The notes beneath the pieces are model-generated. The model saw nothing but the letters and a program-made list of their open reading frames with translations. It was not told where the DNA came from and searched no databases. A stretch of 64,000 bases of DNA from assembly GCA_963667595.2 (NCBI GenBank), contig CAXXWD010000003.1, positions 1-64,000 of the forward strand, read 5' to 3'. This DNA comes from JAHJQZ01 sp963667595. Lineage in GTDB: Bacteria; Pseudomonadota; Alphaproteobacteria; Rhizobiales; Devosiaceae. Numbering within the stretch: position 1 is the stretch's first letter; every line of letters begins with the position of its first letter. Shown piece after piece: positions 53,950-60,933 of the stretch. Position numbers and translations under genes: made by a program.

Positions 53950-54684
53950 ATGAACGCCACCCGACTGTTTCTTTCGTTGGCCGTGCTGATGAGTCTTGGC
54001 GGCTGTGCAAGTTTCGACCAGCTTTCCAGAGTCGGCGAAGCCCCCTCCCTTTCCGCGATCACCGATCCGACCACGCAGAAGGGCTACACCCCGGTGACCA
54101 TGCCGATGCCGGAAAGCAGGCCGGTCGCCTATCTGCCCAATTCGCTGTTCCATTCCAACGAAGGCTTCTTCAAGGACCAGCGCGCCAGCAAGGTGGGCGA
54201 CATCCTGACGGTTCTGGTGACCATTTCCGATCAGGCCAAATTCAACAACCAGACGGCCCGTGGCCGCGTTGCATCGAGCACGTCCGGTGTCGGCGGCGTC
54301 CTCGGCTCGCTTTTCGGCGCCGTCGCGCCGGCCGATGTCAGCGCCGACGCCGCCGTGACCACCAATTCAGCGAATTCGGATTCAGGCAACGGCAGCGTGA
54401 ACCGGTCCGAGACACTGAGCACCCAAATCGCCGTGGTCGTGACCCAGGTGCTGCCGAACGGCAATCTGGTGATCGAGGGCCATCAGGAAGTCCGGGTCAA
54501 TTACGAGGTCCGCGATCTCATCGTCGCCGGCGTGGTGCGTCCCGAGGACATCGAGAACAACAATACCATCGCGTCCTCGAAGATCGCAGAAGCCCGGATC
54601 GCCTATGGCGGACGCGGACAGCTCTCCGATGTGCAGCAACCGCGCTACGGCTCACAGGTTCTCGACGCGATCCTGCCGTTCTAG
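53950..54684 (+). CDS. flgH: Flagellar L-ring protein FlgH
   Basis: Outer-membrane L-ring lipoprotein, 244 aa. The lipobox SLGGCASF places the lipidated Cys near residue 19. FKDQRASKVGDILTVLVTISDQAKFNNQT and NLVIEGHQEVRVNYEVRDLIVAGVVRPEDI are conserved. The TAG stop is within the CTAG that begins a repeat. Confidence 0.95.
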   Translation: MNATRLFLSLAVLMSLGGCASFDQLSRVGEAPSLSAITDPTTQKGYTPVTMPMPESRPVAYLPNSLFHSNEGFFKDQRASKVGDILTVLVTISDQAKFNNQTARGRVASSTSGVGGVLGSLFGAVAPADVSADAAVTTNSANSDSGNGSVNRSETLSTQIAVVVTQVLPNGNLVIEGHQEVRVNYEVRDLIVAGVVRPEDIENNNTIASSKIAEARIAYGGRGQLSDVQQPRYGSQVLDAILPF

Positions 54685-54790
54685 GGCAGCGGGCGAAAAA
54701 GTGGACGTGGCGGTTTTTCACCTCAACCGCCGCGACCACCTGGAGCTGGGTATCTTGATGCAATCAAAACGCCCGAAGCTCCAGCGGTTC
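54681..54790 (+). repeat. CTAG-family repeat overlapping the flgH stop
   Basis: Starts CTAGGGCAGCGGGCG and AAAAAGTGGACG, then GGCGGTTTTTCACC, and ends with ATGCAATCAAAACGCCC. Same subfamily as the unit at the alaS stop and the first unit at 29792. No ORF follows it until 55083. Confidence 0.65.
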
Positions 54791-54931
54791 AATCCCCTGA
54801 TGCGGATGCGTCCCCCATTGTGCGTCCGCTTCAAGCTGGTACCAACCCCTTGTGTGCCGGCATAAAAGAAGACGCGGCCGTCCCCGGTCGCGTCTTCTTT
54901 CCTTTTGCTCTTGTCTCGCCATCACTGATGA

Positions 54932-55038
54932 CTAGAGCGTTTTCAGCAAAAGTGGATACCGGTTTTGCAACTGGAAAACGCGACAAAACAAGGAGTTGGA
55001 TCATTTCAGCGTTTCAATGAAACGGTGAAATGATCTAG
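54932..55038 (+). repeat. Complete CTAG-bounded repeat, 107 bp
   Basis: It has CTAG at both ends (54932-54935 and 55035-55038). The left part reads AGCGTTTTCAGCAAAAG then GGATACCGGTTTTGC and GAAAACGCGACAAAACAAGG. The right part is a hairpin with outer arms GATCATTTCA / TGAAATGATC and inner arms CGTTTCA / TGAAACG. This best-preserved copy defines the family and looks like a small non-autonomous mobile element. Confidence 0.7.
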
Positions 55039-55082
55039 TGTGCGGCCTCGCTGAACCTTTTTCGTTTTTTTGGAGCGTTCCC

Positions 55083-56576
55083 ATGTCCTGGCAAAAACTC
55101 GACACTCTCTGCCACACACTTCATGCGCTGGGGCATGCCGAGGCCATGCTCGGTGCGGACGAAGCGATTTCAATGCCGGCCGGCGGCGGCGCAGCCCGCG
55201 CCGAGGCAATGGCGACCCTGGCGGGGCTCTATCACGAAGCGGCAACGGCGCCGGACGTGGCTGAGTGGATCGCGCGCGCTGAGGACGAAGTCGACAGCGA
55301 GGCGCAGCGGAGCGCCCTCAGCGAATTCAACCGCGTCTATCGCAACCTTACCTGCCTGCCGACCGATTTCGTCCGCCGCCAAACCGAGACGGGCATGAAG
55401 AGCGAGCAGCTCTGGCGCGTGGCCCGCCCGACGGGCGACTGGACGCTTTTCCGTCCGGCCCTCGAAGAAGTGGTGGTACTGATGCGCGAAGAGGCGGCGA
55501 TGCGGTCCGAGGCGCTGTTTCTCGACCCCTATGACGCGCTTATGGAGCAGTTCGATCCCGGCAACCGGACGGAGGACATCGATCCGATCTTTGCGCGCCT
55601 CAAGACATTCATCGCCGGTTTTCTGCCCGAGGCTCTGGAGAACCAGGCGCGCCGCCACGCGGCCAGGCCACCGCGCGACAGCAAGGGCCCCTTCTCCATC
55701 GACGCACAACGGGCGCTCAGCATCGAGATGATGGCGGCGCTCGGCTTCGATTTCGATCACGGACGGCTTGACGTTTCGCACCACCCCTTTACCGGCGGCG
55801 TGCCGACCGACGTCCGGTTGACGACGCGCTATCGCACCGACGATTTCCTGTCGTCCCTGATGTCGACATTGCACGAATGCGGCCATGCGCTTTACGAACA
55901 GGGCCTGCCCACGACGGATGCGCACTGGCCCAACGCCCTGGCGCGCGGCATGGCCTTCCATGAAAGCCAGTCGCTGTTCAACGAGATGCAGATCGCCCGT
56001 TCGCCAGAATTCTGGAGCTTCGCCCTGCCGTACCTGCATCGCACCATCGGTCCCCTGGTGGCCGACTGGACGGTCGAAGACGTCATGGCCCATGTCAATT
56101 TCATCGAAAAGGGCCTCATCCGGGTCGATGCCGACGAGGTCACCTACCCGCTGCACGTCATTATGAGATACGAAATCGAGAAGCTTCTGGTCTCGGCCGA
56201 GATCGAGGTTGCCGACATCCCCGAGATCTGGGATGCGAAAATGACCGAATATCTCGGCCTGTCGACGATCGACGATCCGGCGAATGGCCCGATGCAGGAC
56301 GTGCACTGGCCCGCCGGTTCGTTCGGCTATTTCCCGTCCTATACGCTCGGCGCCATGATGGCGGCCCAGCAACGCGCCGCCATGGCGCGCGACGTGCCCG
56401 ACATGAACGTGGACATCGCCAAGGGCGATTTCACCCGCATCAACGCCTGGCGCCGCGACAGGATCTGGGGTGAATCCTCGAATCGCTCGACACCTGACCT
56501 GATGGTCTTCGCCACCGGAGAACCGCTCGACGCCAGCTATTTCGAGGCACATCTTAAGGCGCGCTACGGGGTTTGA
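55083..56576 (+). CDS. Carboxypeptidase, M32 family
   Basis: Thermostable carboxypeptidase Taq-like metallopeptidase, 497 aa, all-helical. The zinc motif HECGH lies in MSTLHECGHALYEQG, with the downstream Glu in RGMAFHESQSLFNEM. DPYDALMEQFDPG and FGYFPSYTLGAMMAAQ are family hallmarks. ATG 55083 is preceded by GGAG. It stands alone within the flagellar region and has no obvious link to it. Confidence 0.95.
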   Translation: MSWQKLDTLCHTLHALGHAEAMLGADEAISMPAGGGAARAEAMATLAGLYHEAATAPDVAEWIARAEDEVDSEAQRSALSEFNRVYRNLTCLPTDFVRRQTETGMKSEQLWRVARPTGDWTLFRPALEEVVVLMREEAAMRSEALFLDPYDALMEQFDPGNRTEDIDPIFARLKTFIAGFLPEALENQARRHAARPPRDSKGPFSIDAQRALSIEMMAALGFDFDHGRLDVSHHPFTGGVPTDVRLTTRYRTDDFLSSLMSTLHECGHALYEQGLPTTDAHWPNALARGMAFHESQSLFNEMQIARSPEFWSFALPYLHRTIGPLVADWTVEDVMAHVNFIEKGLIRVDADEVTYPLHVIMRYEIEKLLVSAEIEVADIPEIWDAKMTEYLGLSTIDDPANGPMQDVHWPAGSFGYFPSYTLGAMMAAQQRAAMARDVPDMNVDIAKGDFTRINAWRRDRIWGESSNRSTPDLMVFATGEPLDASYFEAHLKARYGV

Positions 56577-56881
56577 GGGCGCGCGATTGTTCCGGCGAAA
56601 CTCGTGCGGGTTTTGCATGGGAGAACGCGTATTTTCACGTCTCGGTCCAACCATCCGTCAAAGCGTCATCCCGGCGAAGGCCGGAATGACGTGGAGAGTG
56701 GGACAGGCGCACTGCCCTCATCCTGAGCCAGTCGAAAGACGAGACCGGCAAACGCAAGCCGACCGACATCCCGACACCACCAGCGCCGGCCTGCCCTTCG
56801 ATCACAGATCTCAAGAACACGCGAACCTGACCCTGTCCCGAGCGGGACGGCCGTGCGCCGGCAAATAACCGGCGCCAATCC
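56577..56881. repeat. Gene-free region with dispersed intergenic repeats
   Basis: 305 bases. GTCATCCCGG-CGAAGG-CCGGAATGAC at 56665-56690 is a common alphaproteobacterial palindrome; CTCATCCTGAGCCAGTCGAA near 56717 is another dispersed repeat. A hairpin GCGCCGG / CCGGCGC (56855-56875) follows dksA on the minus strand but lacks a T-run. Confidence 0.6.
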
Positions 56882-57301
56882 TTATTCGTCCCGATAGACC
56901 TTCTCGCGCCGCTCATGCATTTCCTGCGCTTCGAGCGACAGGGTGGCGATGGGGCGGGCATCGAGACGGGCAACGCCAATCGGGTCCCCAGTCTCCTCGC
57001 AGAATCCGTAAGTGCCGTCCTCGATGCGCTTCAGGGCCGCATCGATCTTGGCGATGAGCTTGCGCTGGCGGTCGCGGGTCCGCAATTCCAGGGCCCGGTC
57101 ACTTTCCGAAGACGCCCGATCGGCGAGATCGGGATGGTTCTGGCTTTCCTCCTGGAGGTTGTCGAGCGTCTCGCGGCTTTCCCGCAAAATCTCTTCTTTC
57201 CAGGTTTCGAGCTTGCGCCTGAAATACTCACGTTGGCGCGGATTCATGAAAGGTTCGTCGTCAGTGGGGCGGTATGCCGACAGGTCCAACTCAACGCCCA
57301 T
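56882..57301 (-). CDS. dksA: RNA polymerase-binding transcription factor DksA
   Basis: Acts with ppGpp on RNA polymerase. 139 aa. The coiled-coil MNPRQREYFRRKLETWKEEILRESR and the globular GFCEETGDPIGVARLDARPIATLSLEAQE are diagnostic. Only one of the four zinc-finger Cys of E. coli DksA remains, as often in alphaproteobacteria, so zinc is probably not bound. Start at ATG 57299-57301 with AAGGAG. Downstream of fliX, same strand. Confidence 0.93.
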   Translation of the reverse strand: MGVELDLSAYRPTDDEPFMNPRQREYFRRKLETWKEEILRESRETLDNLQEESQNHPDLADRASSESDRALELRTRDRQRKLIAKIDAALKRIEDGTYGFCEETGDPIGVARLDARPIATLSLEAQEMHERREKVYRDE

Positions 57302-57409
57302 TGGTGACTCACTCCTTAAGGCAAGAACCGGCTCTATATAAAGAGCAGGTTCCCTGCGGGCAAGCATGGATGTTCGACGTAGCTAACGCGTCAAATCGCG
57401 GCAAGGAGA

Positions 57410-57838
57410 TTACGGAGTGCGGGAAATGTAATGACCGTATTTTGCCAATTCTACCATGGCTCTTAATTCTATTTCTTCAATTACGGCCTCAAGCTCGGGA
57501 TCGACCCGTTCCCGCGCCTGGCGCACCAAAGACAACAAATATCCCAGCCGTTCTTCGCTCACCTGGCCTGCCAGAAGGTCAACTTTCAGGGCTTCGAGCG
57601 TGTCGAGCAGGGATTGTCCACGCCTGATCGCCTTGCGCTTTGACAGAAGCGGATCCTCGACGGCCTGCAAGGCCAGAAGGGCATCGATTTCGGTCGGCGC
57701 ACTGGTCGCTTCGGCGGCATAGGTCTGAGAGGACGCCTGGGTGTCGTCGATCTGAAACAACGGGCGCCCCGCGCCTTTATTGCGCGTCCCCGAACTGGAT
57801 CCGACGGATACACGCCGGGATGGCCCTTCAATCCGCAT
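57410..57838 (-). CDS. fliX: Flagellar assembly regulator FliX
   Basis: 142 aa. A disordered N-terminus is followed by the conserved helical part EIDALLALQAVEDPLLSKRKAIRRGQSLLDTLEALK and ELRAMVELAKYGHYISR-type end. In Caulobacter FliX couples basal-body assembly to FlbD activity. Divergent from flgI, with the regulatory sites between them. Confidence 0.9.
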   Translation of the reverse strand: MRIEGPSRRVSVGSSSGTRNKGAGRPLFQIDDTQASSQTYAAEATSAPTEIDALLALQAVEDPLLSKRKAIRRGQSLLDTLEALKVDLLAGQVSEERLGYLLSLVRQARERVDPELEAVIEEIELRAMVELAKYGHYISRTP

Positions 57839-57875
57839 CGGTTTTCACTCCCCAGTGTGGTTATCCAAGCGTTAC

Positions 57876-57930
57876 GGCAAAATCTGCCCGGTAGGCGTTA
57901 ACGTAATCTTAAGACCCGGCAAAATCTGCA
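57876..57930. promoter_or_regulatory. CtrA box flanked by two dyads between fliX and flgI
   Basis: TTAA-CGTAATC-TTAA at 57898-57912 is a CtrA box. The dyad GGCA-AAATC-TGCC (57876-57888) lies 9 nt before it and GGCA-AAATC-TGCA (57918-57930) 5 nt after it; the dyad centres are 42 bp apart, four helical turns. The 9-nt spacing equals that at flgB/fliO. Confidence 0.7.
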
Positions 57931-58107
57931 CGTCATTTTGTAGCCGTGGCTTGCATTCTGCAACAACTGTTCGCTCCTGTCCGCCATTTTCCTTTAGATT
58001 CAAGGGCCTGACGAAAAGCACCTGCCCTGAGCCCGATTTGGCACGCTTCTGGCATCATCAAGGTCAAACCGCCTTCCGTGGGGACGGGAGGCAACAAGGG
58101 GATAAGC

Positions 58108-59238
58108 ATGGTTAACAACAGACAACGGACCGGACAGAGCGTGTGGCTGGTGCTGATCGTCCTTTTGGCGAGCTTGCTGCCCAGTCTGGCTTTTGCCGGC
58201 AGTGCGCGCATCAAGGACATTGTCGACATCGAAGGCATCCGCGAAAACCAGCTTGTCGGCTACGGTCTGGTCGTCGGACTCAATGGCACGGGCGACAGCC
58301 TCAACAACGCCCCCTTCACCAAGCAGAGCCTTCAGGCCATGCTCGAACGGCTGGGCGTCAACACGCGCGGCGAAAACGTCCGGACGGCCAATGTCGCCGC
58401 GGTGATGGTGACGGCCAACCTGCCCCCCTTCGCCGCCCAGGGCTCGCGTATCGACGTCAACGTCGCGGCGCTCGGCGATGCCAAATCGCTGCAAGGCGGC
58501 ACGCTTCTGGTAACGCCCATCCTCGGCGCCGACGGCGAGATCTACGCCATTGCCCAGGGCCCGGTGACCATTAACGGCTTTTCCGCCCAGGGCGATGCCG
58601 CCAGCATCGTGTCGGGCGTGCCGACGACCGGACGGATATCCTCCGGCGGTCTGGTCGAGCGTGAAATCCCCTTCCAGCTGACCTCGCTTGATACCCTGCG
58701 TCTGTCGCTGAGAAACCCCGATCTGACCACAGCCAAGCGCGTGGCCCTGTCCATCAACGATTTTCTGGGCGCCAAGACCGCCGAAGCGGAAAACCCCTCA
58801 TCGGTCCGCGTGACGGTTCCCCGCAATTTCAACGGCAACATCGTCGATCTGTTGACTGACATCGAGCAGCTTGTCGTTCTGACCGACCAGAATGCCAAGA
58901 TCGTCATCGACGAGAATTCCGGCATCGTGGTCATGGGACGCGACGTGCGTGTGTCGACAGTGGCGGTGGCCCAGGCCAATCTGACCGTGACCATCTCGGA
59001 AACGCCTCAGGTCAGCCAGCCGAACGCTCTCGGCGCCGGCACCACCACCCAGGTGCCCCGCACCGACGTGCAGGTGTCCTCGACCGGGTCCAACCTGGCG
59101 CTCATGCAGGAATCGGTGACCCTGCAGCAACTCGTCGACGGTCTCAATGCCCTCGGCATCTCGCCGCGCGATCTCATCGGCATCCTGCAGGCCATCAAGG
59201 CCGCCGGTGCCCTTCAGGCAGAAATCGAGGTGCTGTGA
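58108..59238 (+). CDS. flgI: Flagellar P-ring protein FlgI
   Basis: Periplasmic P-ring subunit, 376 aa. Signal peptide VWLVLIVLLASLLPSLAFAG, then ARIKDIVDIEGIRENQLVGYGLVVGLNGTGD and the end LQQLVDGLNALGISPRDLIGILQAIKAAGAL. ATG 58108 has AAGGGG. Its stop overlaps flgJ (TGATG). Confidence 0.97.
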   Translation: MVNNRQRTGQSVWLVLIVLLASLLPSLAFAGSARIKDIVDIEGIRENQLVGYGLVVGLNGTGDSLNNAPFTKQSLQAMLERLGVNTRGENVRTANVAAVMVTANLPPFAAQGSRIDVNVAALGDAKSLQGGTLLVTPILGADGEIYAIAQGPVTINGFSAQGDAASIVSGVPTTGRISSGGLVEREIPFQLTSLDTLRLSLRNPDLTTAKRVALSINDFLGAKTAEAENPSSVRVTVPRNFNGNIVDLLTDIEQLVVLTDQNAKIVIDENSGIVVMGRDVRVSTVAVAQANLTVTISETPQVSQPNALGAGTTTQVPRTDVQVSSTGSNLALMQESVTLQQLVDGLNALGISPRDLIGILQAIKAAGALQAEIEVL

Positions 59239-59540
59239 TGGACGCGATCGGATCAACCACCGCCACGGCTTCAAATAGCGCCTTTGTCTCCGCCATACGC
59301 AAAAAAGCCGTCGAACTCGAAGGCGTGTTTCTCAACACCCTGGTCAGCCAGATGATGTCCGGCCTCGACGCCAATAACGGTTTCGGCGGCGGCGAAGGCG
59401 AACAAACCTGGCGCTCCATGCAATCGGAACTGCTTGCCAACCAGATCGCCGAGAGCGGCGGCATTGGTCTGGCGGACGATATCATGCGTTCCCTGTTGGC
59501 GCGCCAGGAAGTCCAGCCGCTCCTCATGACCAACCCATGA
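59238..59540 (+). CDS. flgJ: Rod-binding protein (FlgJ N-terminal type)
   Basis: 100 aa, only the rod-binding domain of FlgJ, without the peptidoglycan hydrolase domain, as usual in alphaproteobacteria. KKAVELEGVFLNTLVSQMMSGL and GEGEQTWRSMQSELLANQIAESGGIGLADDI are typical. The ATG at 59238 shares a base with the flgI stop. Confidence 0.9.
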   Translation: MDAIGSTTATASNSAFVSAIRKKAVELEGVFLNTLVSQMMSGLDANNGFGGGEGEQTWRSMQSELLANQIAESGGIGLADDIMRSLLARQEVQPLLMTNP

Positions 59541-59557
59541 ACCGAGGGAAACCTGCC

Positions 59558-60022
59558 ATGACCGCTGCCAATCGTATCGAGACCCTCGACAACATCGATC
59601 CCGCGCAACTTTGCGCCATGACCGAGGAGGCCCTGATCCGGCTCGTCGATATCCTCAGCCGCGAAACCATGCTGCTGCGTGCCGGCAAGTTTGCGGAAGC
59701 CGGTCTGCTCGTAGCAGACAAGACCCAGGCGGCGGAGGATTATACGGTCCTCGCCCGCACGATCCAGCGGCGCTCGGAAGCCTTGCTCGATGCCGTCCCC
59801 GATCTCATGGCCCGGTTGAAGAAGCGTCATGAAAGTCTTGCCACCCAGATGGCGGATAACCTCAGGGTGCTCGCCACGGCCCGCGCCGTGGCCGAGGATC
59901 TGCTTGAAGACGTGGCGAAAACCGTCGGCGTCCAGCAGACCAACCAGACGTACAGCTCCAAGGGATCGGCGCCACCGCCGAAATCGCATGCCTCCGGATT
60001 GTCAATAAACAGAGCCTTGTAA
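59558..60022 (+). CDS. FlgN-like flagellar chaperone
   Basis: 154 aa, nearly all helical. ALIRLVDILSRETMLLRAGKFAEAGLLVADKTQAAEDY resembles the FlgN/FlbY fold (export chaperones for hook-filament junction proteins). Start at ATG 59558 with GAGGGA; an ATG at 59537 overlaps the flgJ stop. Assignment rests mainly on context and helical pattern. Confidence 0.65.
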   Translation: MTAANRIETLDNIDPAQLCAMTEEALIRLVDILSRETMLLRAGKFAEAGLLVADKTQAAEDYTVLARTIQRRSEALLDAVPDLMARLKKRHESLATQMADNLRVLATARAVAEDLLEDVAKTVGVQQTNQTYSSKGSAPPPKSHASGLSINRAL

Positions 60023-60078
60023 ATACAAATAAGTACTCATTTAAGACAATTTCAGTAAACACAAATATCTTTGAATAT

Positions 60079-60093
60079 TTAACGGAATATTAA
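60079..60093 (+). promoter_or_regulatory. CtrA box upstream of the 166-aa gene
   Basis: TTAA-CGGAATA-TTAA followed by CC, in an AT-rich 147-bp gap, 77 nt before the ATG of the next gene. Full match to TTAA-N7-TTAAC. Confidence 0.65.
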
Positions 60094-60169
60094 CCGCGTT
60101 TGGAAACGAAGTCGTAAAACTCGCATGTAATACTGCAACTGCATTAGTTGGACGTGCGAGGTCCTCAAA

Positions 60170-60670
60170 ATGAGCATGATAGTCGCACCAGACGCCGTAG
60201 CCGCAGTGACCCCCGCATTGGTGGTCCGAGAGCTGAATCCGCGTTCCGATACCAGACCCGTTGAACCGGCTGGAACGGCCAATTCGGAAAGGCACGAGGA
60301 TGGGCAGACCAAGACCGTTTCCGTTTCAAGCCAAGCGGAGACGAGTTCCCGTCCGCCCGGAACGGACCCATCGCTTCCACCGCAAACCATCTTCGATGCG
60401 TCGCTGATCAGCGCGGATTTCAAGCCGAACCCCAATCCACAGGAAGTCCAGTCGAGCAATCGGGACAACAAGTCGAACGACGGCGCGACCGATGAGGATT
60501 CGGATGTCAAGACCTCCTCGGCGACCGGCACCTCCGGAACCAAGCAGGACTCCGATCAGCAGGCAAACGTCCAGATGATCTCCGCCTATTCGCGTGGCAC
60601 CGGTTCGCAACTGGCCCTGCCCTCGTCGGCCGATCCCAATTGGTTGAGCGCCATCGACGAAATCGCCTGA
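60170..60670 (+). CDS. Unrecognised disordered protein, 166 aa
   Basis: From ATG 60170 (GAGG upstream). Apart from a short start (IVAPDAVAAVTPALVVREL) and end (SSADPNWLSAIDEIA), it is Ser/Thr/Asp/Pro-rich and predicted disordered (SSRPPGTDPSLPP, DGATDEDSDVKTSSATGTSG). No domain recognised. Its position between the FlgN-like gene and flagellin, with a CtrA box upstream, suggests a flagellar role: a secreted or chaperoned factor is conceivable. Confidence 0.65.
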   Translation: MSMIVAPDAVAAVTPALVVRELNPRSDTRPVEPAGTANSERHEDGQTKTVSVSSQAETSSRPPGTDPSLPPQTIFDASLISADFKPNPNPQEVQSSNRDNKSNDGATDEDSDVKTSSATGTSGTKQDSDQQANVQMISAYSRGTGSQLALPSSADPNWLSAIDEIA

Positions 60671-60750
60671 CGGCACCCTCCGGCCCGCGCTAAAAAACCG
60701 ACGCGACCGTGGCACCCGCCCGCTCCGAACTCGTTAATCCTTAGTGTTTC

Positions 60751-60790
60751 AAGCGACAGTCAAACACGTCTGTCGCTTGTTGCTTTTGTG
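60751..60790 (+). terminator. Hairpin terminator before flagellin
   Basis: Perfect 9-bp stem AAGCGACAG / CTGTCGCTT with a 10-nt loop, followed by a moderately T-rich GTTGCTTTTG. It separates the 166-aa gene from the flagellin gene. Confidence 0.55.
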
Positions 60791-60933
60791 CTGTTTTCCG
60801 GCATTTCAATGTCTCGATACGCGTTAAATTTCGCGGCACGAATTAACGAATTCTCAAAAGCTGACAAGGATACTTCGCGAACACCTCAGGACGAGGCGTT
60901 CATAGTAATCGGTTCCAAGAATAGGAGTTCTCA

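Noticed and set aside
60791..60933. A sigma-28 or sigma-54 promoter for flagellin
   Set aside because: I could not find a clear TAAA-N15-GCCGATAA or GG-N10-GC element, and the TTAA pairs there have the wrong spacing for a CtrA box.
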